From the NCBI GenBank assembly GCA_948567375.1, contig OX419755.1, forward strand, positions 23,824,517-23,888,516: 64,000 nucleotides of DNA. The letters are read 5' to 3'. Made by a program: the position numbers and the translations under genes. This document shows positions 11,506 through 22,369 of the stretch, piece after piece. The stretch comes from Lunularia cruciata (lineage: Eukaryota; Streptophyta; Marchantiopsida; Lunulariales; Lunulariaceae). Position 1 is the stretch's first letter. The number at the start of each line of letters is the position of its first letter. The notes beneath the pieces were generated by a model, which was given only the letters and a program-made list of their open reading frames with translations, did not search any database and had not been told where the DNA came from.

Positions 11506-13190
11506 TATCAGTGATTATTCATGTTTTAGAAAGCTTATTGCTATTCTTCGAGTCAGTGAACTCCAAGAATAGCAACTTGAAGAACTTACTTGAAGCGTAT
11601 TCCGTTATCCCCAGGACTATTCCTGCATTATTTCTATTTCACACCGGACAGGTTTTAGGGTTTTAAATACTGATGCTTCATGTACCTAAACAGATGATCA
11701 AAAATCAAAGAGGTAGGCAGAAATTTGTTGTAATTAGGAGGTGAGTAAGCTTCTCTCAGATGATGTGGATCATCCGAGAGGAGATAAAATGAAGTCACTG
11801 ACTTCGCCAATCTTGTCGGGGGACACTTCCCGTTTGAAGATTAACGGTAGACTTATACACCAGTATTTATAATTTTGTTCCTGTAATCATTAGGATATAC
11901 TTCATTCACAGGTATCTTCCCGTCGCTTCCGGTTTAGATATAACGGGAGACGACTTCGAACCAACTCTAACATGGCATTTTCAGGCTTTTCAATCTTAGC
12001 GGAAGAATGGGACATCCAGGACGCATAAGACGCGCTTGAAGCTAGACCTAGTGACCAATATATAAAGTAGATTATCTTGAGTTGAGAAGAAGTGAGACCT
12101 GATTTAGTCTTACCTGAGGGAGATAATCTTGAGGGTGATGCAAAGAAACACGTGATGTGGTTCGAGCCCCACACATCCATCCAACTTGGATACAAATGTA
12201 TCCAAGTTGGAATCCGGTGCCTCGGACGAAATATAATGTCTTTATTCTCATCATTCAGATGCAGCTCAACAAACCAGCAGCAGTAGTTTGTGAAGTTGGA
12301 AATATTTCAGAGTTCATTTGTCGAGGTAGCAATTAGTCTACAGTGGTAGCCTGAGGATTGCTACAGAGCTCTTACAGGGCAGGAAGATCTTGTCGGAGTT
12401 GGAATGAGGACTTCGTATGTTTCCTGAGAAGCAATTAGAAGAGGTTGTGCAAAGGTAACAGAATGGCTTTCGATAATCTTTTTAGTAATGTTTTGGTTTT
12501 AATCGTAATTTGTATCCGTTAACCGCAGCAGAATAACATAGAAAAATACATTCGATGCTTTTCGGGTCAAGCCTACATTTGACTTGTCATTGTCATCATT
12601 CTCTGGTCACTTCTAATGATTGAGATCGCTTTTGATATCAAACTGCTCTAATACCATGTAATGATAGGAGGAATTGAGAGATATTGATAATGAAATTAGA
12701 GACCAATCAATCCTATTTGTATCCTACATTGATGATACTGATCATGAAAAATGTAGGTTACTTATAGGATAGATCTGTATTGATAATGAGAAGTGTAAAG
12801 GCTAGAGGGGATAGATTTATATCCTGACCGAAAAGTTGTCCAAGCTGGACGTGAAACGATTTCATTCTTCTCCGTTCATGTTTCAACTCTAAGGTGTTCA
12901 TAGAGAGCAAAATCGCTAGTACACCATTCGTTCATTCTCAAAAGTACCGACGGATACCTCGCTTGATATTACCTACATTGCTTGCCTCCGATTTTTGACA
13001 CGAGAGAATTTTTGAACCTGCAGCACCAAGGGCAGCGCTGCCGTGTACCACGATTACTTTGAGTGAACACCAACCAAAAGGAGGGATTACATCTTCCTCA
13101 ACTCATGCAACTTGTGTACATTATACTAGTCATCGCAGAAGAGTGGGCAGACGAGAATACATAGTGGACAAAATCCAATCCTGTTCATAG
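11506..13190. other. Intergenic, no gene seen
   Basis: Open frames are short and have no recognised motif. A perfect hairpin lies at 12181-12210. A tRNA B-box-like GGTTCGAGCCC lies at 12161-12171, without a cloverleaf that I could complete. The frame 12195-11902 (-) reads smoothly but matches nothing I know. Confidence 0.4.
12181..12210. repeat. Perfect 14-bp-arm hairpin
   Basis: CCAACTTGGATACA at 12181-12194 pairs exactly with TGTATCCAAGTTGG at 12197-12210 around a 2-nt centre. Such near-perfect palindromes with almost no loop can be the ends of a miniature element folded together, or a site for a dimeric protein. There is no poly-T, so a terminator is unlikely. Confidence 0.7.
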
Positions 13191-13497
13191 TCTATGAAAG
13201 AAAGGCGGGGGCTCCGGGGAATAACAGAAGGATGGGAAGACCCTATCAAACTTTACCAAGGAAAAAACATAAAAGGTAGAATGTGCTAAGTTCCAATAGT
13301 ATTAGTGTGAGAAATCTGCTCTATAGTATCTAAGATGTTTGGGGTATGTAATTATTATGGTCAAACTACTAGAGTAGAATTTCAGAAGAAGCTTCATGTA
13401 GTTGTGATTGTTCACATGTGTATTGCATTAGCAAATATTCCATGTAGAGCAATGGACATATGTTATAAAGTAGGAAAGTGAGAGTGGTATTCATTCA

Positions 13498-13541
<44 letters not shown>

Positions 13542-15760
13542 TAAATCCATCGATCCATATAATTTCAAAGCTAGAAGAACTAAGAGGTAACCTTGGTTGT
13601 ATACTCTTGTACTTGGAAACATTGCCTATCATTGCTTTGCTCACCACCTATCTAAAGAATAAGTAATCACTCTCTCCAAACTATATCATGTGTAAGGTAC
13701 ACAATCACAACATCTTCTACTATCACCTTATCATCTCAGACCAAGTATAAGTCTACCTCGACTTGTATCGTCAACCAAGCATTACCAATGTTCTCTCCAA
13801 GCAAGGTATTCACTTTTGGATGCCATGATAAACCCTATATCCTTATTAGCATCATGGATAAATATCCTTTGTTCCAAAAGTGCATCGCATCATGTGGATC
13901 ATTGCTACATCTAGTGTAAAACCATATTCACAAGTAAATAATGAATATGTAGATGGGTGGACCAAACCTAAGTAGAATCTCATCTGTATAGAGAAGTAGT
14001 TGATGCGAGTTAGAATGACCTAATGTATGGTGGAGTTAGGATCCAAGAGTCTACACCCTTGCTAAAGCAAGAGAAACTACATGCTTTAGTAGCACAAGGA
14101 ATAAATGAGTCAACTAAGAGAGAATGTAACATATGTTGAATTTGTTGATCCATCAAGGAATATTGTAAACCTTTGGTCCAATCAAAAGATAAGAAGCAAG
14201 GGATAAAAGCCCATCTCATGCCTATGGAGATAAATTGTCTCTTGTTTGTCACAATAACACTTGGACAGAAAAGGACCCCTTCTTCACCTTGGTCACATAC
14301 ATTCCCATGATTAATATATCAATAATCACAAAATGAGAGGACACTAGAGGTGCCAAGAGAATCCAACTGCCCAAAAATGCTATGAGTGATGTCTATCTTA
14401 TAGATAGTAGGCTTACCCCTCCATACAAGATTGGTAGAGATATTTATCTACATGCCAAATCCTTTATCACACACTCAAATGTCCTTGGTCCAATGATATC
14501 ACCAAAGACTCCTATAATCCTCTTATCAAAATCTCTCAAGTGTGATAAAAAGAGTAAAAAGTGGGAACTATGGTGAAGTAAGTAAATCAATTGAATGGCA
14601 ATATTAGAGGAAAGTATACCAAATTCTTTTAGTAGCAAAAGTTCATCTACATGAAGAATATATTTTGCAAGATCTACATCTAAGAAGTGTGGGATAAAAT
14701 CATAGAATACTATTAACACTCTAATAATACAGAGGCCATTTGTAGATACGATACACCACTCTAGAAATTAGAGGTGAGGAAGGATACTTGAAAATGTCCA
14801 TGCTCTATACTATGAGACCTTGATTCTCAAACCTACATTTTGAAGCTCAATATTCAAGTGGTCAAAGGCTGGCCTAATCTGATCTACGGGACTTATGATG
14901 TATGAATTGTTTGCCAAGGAGGGAATACACAACATGATATGGCAAAAGTAGTAGATAAGAGAGTTCTAAAGTGAGCCATGGCAAATAAAGATCCACGTTA
15001 AGGATCTCCACATTGTATAGTAACAATTAACTCTAAGACATAACTACTTCATAGGAGAAAGTGTACTAGTAATAAAGAGAAGAAAGCAAGTTGTATGAAG
15101 AACACACAAAAAGAACAAGACTTGCTAAGGATCCATTGGACTCCATAAGCTCTCTTAAGACAAATGCACATTAAATACTATTAAAAAAATTCTCAATATC
15201 TATTTTTAGAACAACATACTTTGGATGGATACTTAGTAGTGCTCTAATGCATAGAGAAATAGCCTCACAACCTCGGAGTGTAATAACTCTAAATTGATAC
15301 AGACAAAGGTATTGTAGGAAGTGAGAATGATGATGAAAAATAATATTATGGCTAACAAGTTGCAAACAAGACCTCCTCAATAGCTATTGGTCTAATGCTC
15401 CTTACATGCTCCATCACAAGAAGTCAACTAGCACTTGACATTTGACTAACTAACATAAGAATCTCTCCCCTTGTTGTGGTTGTAGCCACCTAAACTAGCA
15501 CAATAAAACCACTAGAGGTTTAGTCTCTTGGACGCAATATCTAACAGTCCTTAGTATGCCTCAGAAAGAGAGGTGTGAAGCAATACACAATACTTGTGCA
15601 AAAAATAAGTTACCAAGATATGAAGATTGCTAAAGCTTATAGTCTAAGATCTCTAATGGTATTTCTTCTTTTGCCAAAAGATATAGTAAACATAAGGAAG
15701 AGATAGTCTCATTAGTAAGTCTAACCATGGACAAATTATGTAGGTATGTTGTCACACATG
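13190..15760 (-). mobile_element. Non-LTR retroelement, decayed copy L1
   Basis: On the minus strand a degraded reverse transcriptase is readable with many stops. CEAISLCIRALLSIHPKYVV leads into LKIDIENFFNSI (15260-15171), which matches the D-x-x-N-x-F-N-S palm motif A. Next come a SLANNSYI segment in place of the ADD-type catalytic motif and a C-terminal ISLPILYGGVSLLSI followed by AFLGSWILLAPLVSSHF (about 14450-14340). The same family appears at 22.4, 27.5 and 43.0 kb. The left end (13190-13330) carries the 3' tail motif that is also scattered alone at 31-34 kb. The enzyme would copy element RNA at the target site. It is non-functional here: the catalytic Asp pair reads Asn-Asn, and there are multiple stops. 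Confidence 0.65.
13501..13538. repeat. (AT)19 microsatellite
   Basis: Uninterrupted AT dinucleotides within the L1 retroelement remnant. The short open frame reading Tyr-Ile repeats here is an artefact. Confidence 0.95.
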
Positions 15761-16741
15761 CATAGGGAATAATGTGACGACGTACCGGAGTTCAAGCAAA
15801 AACTTTTCTTCAGATTTACTTTCAACATATTGTACTTATTGTTCTCCACCACTCAACACCAAGAAAGGACTTCCGACAAGATTGACATTGACATCCACTC
15901 TTTCTTGTTTTGTATTGTAGTCTTAAGCAATTTTTTGATTGTCGTCAGAAGGGGATGCAAAAAACCTAATATTCTCAATAGGGCCATTTAGGTTTTAATA
16001 AAACCTAGTTTGTAAAAACACCTAATATGTGAAGACAAGAATACCAATTTTATTAATGTCATTGCTTCAAGTTGAATTCTTGTTCTTGTTCTTCTTCATC
16101 ATCCTCTTGAATGATTAATTACGTATCTAGGTTTTAATCAGTAAAACCTAAAAAACCCCAATAATAAAACCTAGTTTGTGGAAACACCTGATATGTGAAG
16201 ACAAGAATAGACCAATTTATTATTGCCATTGCTGCAAGTTGAATTTTTGTACTTAGTGGTTCTCTTTATCCTCTTGAACACCGAATTCATTGAAGCTATT
16301 CCAGTTGGCCTTGATGTTCAGGAACTTCGTGACTTAATCAAGGTTCAACTTGTTACACAGCGTTGTAAGAACCTACAGGTAAAGAAGTTTAGTTCGGAAG
16401 TTGCGGATTTTGCAACCAGAGAAAAGATTCCCGTTCTTCATGTGAGTGAGGACTTATTTCTCATTGTGATCGTCTACATGTGAGTGAGGACTTATTACTC
16501 ATTGTGATCGTCTTCATGTGAGTGAGGACTTGTTCAATTATCCTGTGCTATCGGAGGACTGGTCTACAATGCTTGCACTTAGTTGCGATTGAATTGTGAG
16601 GATACACCAGAAGTAAGGGAAAGATGTAGAGTGTGGTTTTATATTATCTTCTCTTCTCTTGCGATTGAGTTGTGAGGATGAACTAAAATCAAGGAAGAGG
16701 TTTAAAAGTGTGGTTTTGTATTGTTTCTCTTCTTTTGAATG
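15761..16741 (+). other. Tandem-duplicated region with a possible exon
   Basis: A direct duplication of about 80 bp has a 166-bp period (15997 and 16163, AATAAAACCTAGTTTGT through AAGTTGAATT). A 38-bp repeat starts at 16442, 16480 and 16518, each copy beginning GTGAGTGAG. An 86-bp repeat starts at 16583 and 16669 (TTGCGATTGARTTGTGAGGAT). Between them the frame from about 16265 to 16441 reads well, including LDVQELRDLIKVQLVTQRC, and stops exactly at a strong GTGAGT donor. It could be one exon of a gene or a captured gene fragment. I do not recognise the product, and I found no partner exon. Confidence 0.45.
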
Positions 16742-18187
16742 ATAATATCTCCAGTCGTCTCTTGGATAATGTTCACTTGTTTATTGCCAACATTGTTAAA
16801 ATTCATTTGGGGAGATATTTTCTTCACTGTTGCAACTTCAGTAGTTATGATCCGTTTATATAACATAGCGAAAATAATAGGGTTGGTTGGGTATTGTTAA
16901 CAGTAAAATGTAATAAGAATACAACTGGAATTTGAATTTAATGAGGATAAATAAAAGTAGAAACTATTGCATGATTTCAATTCATTAAAATTTAATATAA
17001 CCAAATCTGCTAAGATCTAATGTCCACATCCATGTCTACACCATACCTTGGCTTGGCCGATCAGGCTTTTTGTCTATGATGGACTGACAGAATGGTGTTA
17101 TATGTCTTGGGCTCGCACGATTGGTGACGTATTGAAAACTTCAGCACGTTCGGTTACCTCCCAGACAGACGAGTCGCTTTAATACCCTTCAGCCTCCGGC
17201 TGCTGATAGTGACATCAACGTTTGTTCCCGATTCCGAGGTTAGCATGGAGGAAAATAGTCTGATAGACACGAGGAGATTGAAGCAAAAGTCGAACCGCGT
17301 GCATTGTCCTAATCAAACTAGATCAAGGAGCAAATAAATTCACAGTATGCAGTATATTCGAGAGGGTAGATGCACTCGATGGGGCACTTATTTTCTGGCA
17401 AAAGTCAGTTGTGTACTACATTCTAGATCTATCTGTCCTAAAGAGTAAATGAGGTCAAATTCACTCACGTCAACTTTGGCAGTACATGGTCACTTAACGA
17501 AGTGATGATACGTAATTTACTGTCATATATCACTTCGACTGTAACCGCAGATCCGGAAAATTGACATGTTCCTGTCTGTCACTTCAAGACCATATCAAAA
17601 GCCCCAGACTCTCTCTTCAACCTGTCCAGCTTCTTCTTCTCCGCTAGCTATAAATCGGCCATATGACACTATCTATCGTTCAAAAAATTTAACCTAGACT
17701 GCTTTCTTTTGGAGCAAAACTGTCTAAAGTCTGCATTTACAGGTGGAAGACTCGATCCTGACGGTAGTTTGGTGCGTATTTCACCCTGCTACAACTCTAA
17801 TTTCTTACTCGGAGGTGGTGATCGTCCACGTGTGTTGCTGCTATGCAGAGATATGACACTGTAAACCTGTTGGTGATATAAGACCCTCAGCGAAAGGCCA
17901 TAGGTCCGAGTTCTATCTTGTTCAGCTCTGCGAACGCCTTGGCAGACGGCTTGTTCGCGAGAAACACCGACATCTCAGAATGCAGAATGTATAAATTCAA
18001 TCGAATCGAGTGAATTATGCCAGAGTGTGTAAAGGAGTTGATCGGCTGCATCTGCATCAAGTCATCTCCTGAACTACAGATCGTAAGGTACGGGTACATA
18101 ACTAAAATCACCGGTGTAGCAGTACGCGCCAAAAGGTGTGCACTGATGAATTCTCTTGTTCGTTGACGTAGCGATGCCTGGTGCTTT
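16742..18187. other. Intergenic, 3' flank of MATE gene
   Basis: No coding signal is recognised. The right end should hold the 3' UTR of the minus-strand transporter gene. No polyadenylation hexamer stands out. Confidence 0.4.
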
Positions 18188-21100
18188 TTACTGAGTCAGA
18201 AGAGCAGGATCCTCTTTCTGCACAAGTACAAACAATCCCCGCCATTTATTAGCAAATCCCTTGCGTGCAAGCTGGAAACTCAGAAGGAATCGCGACTACG
18301 ATGGCCGTCTAAATACGTATTTGGAAACAAACGATTGTAGTGTGTAGTGTAAACGAATCTTACCTTCAGGAAATTATGGTCATTTGTAGGTAACTTATCC
18401 TCATGAACACGATTTGTTGCTTCCTCAGCAAGTTTGTCCCAGTTCAGAGTGAAGGTGATCAAAGCAAGTAATGTTGCTTGTGTAGCAAGGCCGCAAATTA
18501 TACCAATCCATAGACCCTGCGTTTATACAAAGAGAATTTATTAGATCCATATTCACAGCTGACAATAACGGGGTACTTTTGGGCAAGTCAGGTTCCTACA
18601 CATAATTCAGTTCAGTCGTTTTCATTCTTGTGATTTGTGCGATAGAAGGGAAACAGACATAAAATAAGGTTTGAAGACTTACATATCCATCGTAGTGGAG
18701 CTTGAAGGCCATGAGCAAGGCAATTGGAATGCCGACGATGTAAAATGCTCCCAAGTTCGTGTAGGCACCAAGATGTTGCCATCCGCAGCCTCTTGCGACA
18801 CCTGCCGGTGTAACCGAGAGAGAAAATGTAGAGTATCGCATGCCCACTCAGTATACATTACACAGAAACAGCACTTTATTACATAATCACGAATCTACAG
18901 TAGAAAACAATGGCTCTCTTGGTCACGTTTATGAGATGGAAATTAGCAACATGAAGAAAGACTTACCGCATAAAGTTCCTTGGAATCCATCCAATATCGC
19001 AAGTGCTGCCAAGAATGGAACCATGCTTGCAACATATTGCACTACTTCTAGTTCGCCGCTGAATAGGTACGGCCATATGTTGCGGACGGAGATGAGAAGG
19101 ATGGACACGATACATCCCTCGCAAAGAGCCAGAGATACTGTCAATCTGACAGCTGCCTTTGCTGCACCAGGTCGACCTGCTCCAAGTTCGTTGGATACCC
19201 TCGTGCTGCAATGGAGGGCGGGAAGCATGAGTTCAGCTATTCAATTCCCGAGGTACTAAATCACGTAGACTAGTGACTGCTTGAGGAATGTCTTTGATCT
19301 CGACAACAGAAGTTAGAAAAGATTTCAAGTCTTCAGAACTATGAGCAGATGTCCTTCTCAGATTTGTAAACGTGAGAAACGAATCTCTTAAGAAAGGAGC
19401 CTTCATGATTAGTCCGCAGAAAAGACGCTGGGAATCACGAAGTAGTGCGCTCACCTTACTGCTGCACTGAGACCGAAAGGAACCATGTACATGAGCGCGA
19501 TCGTATTCAAGCTGCGCAAGAAAAGACAGTGATTAGAGTAAAGAGAGGCCTGAATTATAAAAAGGGAAATGTTAAGTCAGTAGGATAAGCGAAGATCTCG
19601 TCTGCATATCCTCCCAAGCCACAAATTATATCTGAAACCTTTCTCAAAACGGATCCCGGTTGTGAATCTTGTGCTGTTTTGTCCAGAAAGCTGATTGGAA
19701 ATCGTTGTAGAAAGTCATGTGCGTCACGTCAATTGAAGAGCTTACCAAATTGAGAGGGCAGATGTCTCCAACTTCGGGTTGGGGAGGAGACCAGAAAGAA
19801 GCACAATAAGTTCGAAGGACCAGTACTCCAAACTGCAAACGTTCAGACCCACGTGCATACATCTCCTCTCAGAAAACGAAAAAATAACTTTTACAGTAGA
19901 ATGCACAAATGTGTCGAACTGAAGTGGCATCAAGTAGTAAAACTAAAGGAACTCTCCAAATCTCTTGATCGCATGGACCAGCAGCAGATAGTTCAGATGT
20001 GAATAAGATGTTTATGACGCTAAGTGAACTTGGTTAGTTGAACGGTTGCTGTATGCAAGTAATCATGGAAAACTTAGAATCTATACATACCAGATCATGA
20101 CGGTGGATGGTACGGCAAGCTTGAGGAAGCCTCCAAGCTGATGGCACGCCTCCTTGGAGAAACCGGTCCAAGTCCTCTTGCAAGTAGGTGCGAACTTCAC
20201 GTAGAGCGATAGGAAGATCACATTCAGCCACTGGGAGATTCCATTGGCAATTGCTGCCCCCCGATAGCCAACTCCAAACCGGAAAATCATAAGGTAGCAC
20301 AGTGGGATGTGGAATAATAGTGTGATACCCGATAGAACTGCCATCGACCCCACTGCACTCTGAGTTTGCAAAAACTTTACCAAAGGCTGTAGGAATGCGT
20401 AGGCGAACAGCGTGGGAAGAAGGTATCTCGCGTATAGACCGGCGCCGTCTGAGATGGCGGGATCCTGGCCAATAGCCTTTAGAAGTGGACCCATGTTCCA
20501 CCAGATGCAGGCGAGAGGGACACAACAAATGTTCAGGACGATCATCGCTCTTTGAAGGAAAATACCACACAGTCGATACTCCTTTGCCCCGAACGCTTGT
20601 CCGCACAAAGTTTCTAACGCGGAAGCCAGTCCCATCTGAGCCAAGGAAGGAGATTGCGTTAGACCTTGCCGTCATCTTAGAAGAGAAATACCTGTCAGTT
20701 CTTCGTTTCAGTGGGAACCAAAAGCTGTTAATTCACAACCTGAAATACCATCCCACTCCAAGTCTCTCCCAGCATCCAGCTGTATCAGATGTCTGGCTTT
20801 AATGATTTGATACTATCCACTTGGATGGTAAAGCTGCAGACTTCTGTGCAAAACCTACTCAAGTTTTGCACAATAGTCTGCAGCTTTAGGTGACGGATGT
20901 CAGTCACCTAAAGCCTCTGTCGAATGTGTTCCATGCCATGAGCAGAAAAGCTTTTCACTTGCCTGATATGTAAGCAGGGCAAGAAATCAAAAATAGACAA
21001 CGCTCCTAACACCTGGATGTCTGAGAGAAGTGGACTAAATTTCCGGTGTTCAAGAAGTTCCCGCCTATCAGTTGATGTGAACTCGGTGATCAATTCGTCC

Positions 21101-21852
21101 CTTCTAAGTACGTAACCACTGAAGTGATGCCAGAAATGGTGGACTATGAACTGAGAGGTCTCAACGTTTATCACCGCCAGTATACGACTCGAGAAGTAAC
21201 CAATGAATCCAAATTTGATACTTGCCACTGCGTACTAAGGCGCAAAACCACATGGCGTAAGCTGAGATTACACGGCGCGTTAGTTTCGGCAGGAGAAGTG
21301 GTACTTCATCGATGGATAACTATTGCCTAGGTTCTGGTACTTAAGACAGAAGGAATCTACAAGTCGGATTAAGTCGAATTCGCAGGCCACGAATTTCTCC
21401 GGATCCCACACAGTTCAATTCCAGCATGGCAGCCAGAACGAAGACAAATGTAACTGTGAAATAACTTCAAGAACTCTTGGATCTTCCATTGCTAGTAAGA
21501 CCTGGACATACAGTATGAAGCAGCACAAAGCAATTGTAAGATATCTTACCATGACGTGGTATCCTGTAACTCCTCCGACTGAAGTAGCAATAGAAGAACT
21601 CGCCAACGCGAGCTCTCCCAAGTGTCCAACAAACATAACTGAAACCACGTTCAGCAAGTACTGCAATAAGTTCACGACGACCATAGGTCCCGCAATCCAA
21701 AACTGCTCCTTCAGCTCCGCGACCAACCAAACCTTGAACTCCACCTTCGCCTCTTGGGGAAATTTCTGTGATGCGGATCCTTCAGTCGAGGGAGGCAAGG
21801 GTTCCACTGAATCCTCACCGTCCAACAGCGGCTGCCTCAAGTCTGGAGCCAT
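18188..21852 (-). CDS. MATE (DTX) family efflux transporter
   Basis: Eight minus-strand exons join in phase: 21852-21550, 20635-20091, 19832-19746, 19511-19455, 19205-18967, 18801-18683, 18516-18364 and 18217-18188, all GT-AG, giving 510 residues and a TAA stop. This is the normal length for plant DTX proteins, twelve-helix antiporters that export organic cations, secondary metabolites, citrate or hormones from plasma membrane or vacuole using a proton or sodium gradient. Family hallmarks are [15 protein letters not shown] (near residue 70), [17 protein letters not shown] (102-118), [27 protein letters not shown] (about 285-308), [12 protein letters not shown] (332-343) and [10 protein letters not shown]. 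The soluble N-terminus (about 50 residues, QPLL motif) and a short Lys/Glu-containing tail are typical. No frameshift or internal stop occurs, so the gene looks functional. The substrate cannot be inferred. Intron 1 (21549-20636) holds two overlapping hairpins. Confidence 0.95.
20830..20913. repeat. Overlapping hairpins in MATE intron 1
   Basis: AAAGCTGCAGACT (20830-20842) pairs with AGTCTGCAGCTTT (20875-20887). After a 3-nt internal loop, GTGCAAAAC (20846-20854) pairs with GTTTTGCAC (20863-20871) around an 8-nt loop. A second perfect inverted repeat, CTTTAGGTGAC (20884-20894) with GTCACCTAAAG (20903-20913), overlaps its right foot. The first stem is about 25 bp. It is short for a plant microRNA precursor and could equally be a miniature transposon remnant. 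Confidence 0.7.
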
Positions 21853-22206
21853 CTCTTTGTGATGTCACGATGCTCGTCTTCCCCAATCGAGAGATCAAAT
21901 ATCGTACTGTAAGTGATTTAGTAGCGCAGCATGAGAGTAGCAAGTCGAAGCACTGAGCACGGCGCGGACCTGAGAAAGGCGCGAGATCCTACATGCAAGC
22001 TCTCAGCTCCTCCTGCCGACGAGCTCTCGACACAATGTCGATGTCGATTTGAAGAGATTCATGTTCCTCCGGACTCTATATGTTTAGCTTCGACCGCGTG
22101 AAGTGAAAAAGGTTGGTTAGTCTTTCTTCGATGGAAGAGAATTTGTAATCTTCTGTCCGAGGGAGGGAAAAATATTCACTCCTGAAATTCACGTCTGCAT
22201 TTCCCC
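21853..22206 (-). promoter_or_regulatory. MATE gene upstream region
   Basis: This should contain the 5' UTR and core promoter of the minus-strand MATE gene. On the minus strand a CATATAG word around 22076-22082 is a weak TATA candidate about 225 bp before the ATG. Nothing else is firmly recognisable. Confidence 0.3.
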
Positions 22207-22256
22207 TCTCTTAAATAATGACCATAATAAGTCTCTTAAATAATGACCATAATAAG
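22207..22256. repeat. 25-bp exact tandem duplication
   Basis: The unit TCTCTTAAATAATGACCATA plus ATAAG occurs twice without a mismatch at 22207-22231 and 22232-22256, about 355-400 bp upstream of the MATE start codon. The identity suggests a recent duplication. Confidence 0.9.
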
Positions 22257-22369
22257 ACAGGCTCGAACCCTTCAGCGTCTAATTGATCCTCAAAACCTGA
22301 CGAGCGACCATGACGTGATCAAATACCAACTGTGGTCTACGTCATGCCACCGGATAAGAACAAATAGAG

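Noticed and set aside
12092-12180. Possible tRNA gene from the T-arm-like GTGGTTCGAGCCCCAC
   Set aside because: No matching acceptor stem, D-arm or anticodon stem could be placed upstream at the right spacing.
20034-20675. A 213-residue minus-strand frame
   Set aside because: It is the shadow of MATE exon 2 in another frame; the transporter frame carries the family motifs.
18840-21862. Plus-strand frames up to 179 residues opposite the MATE exons
   Set aside because: Antisense shadows of exons 1 and 5 with no domain of their own.
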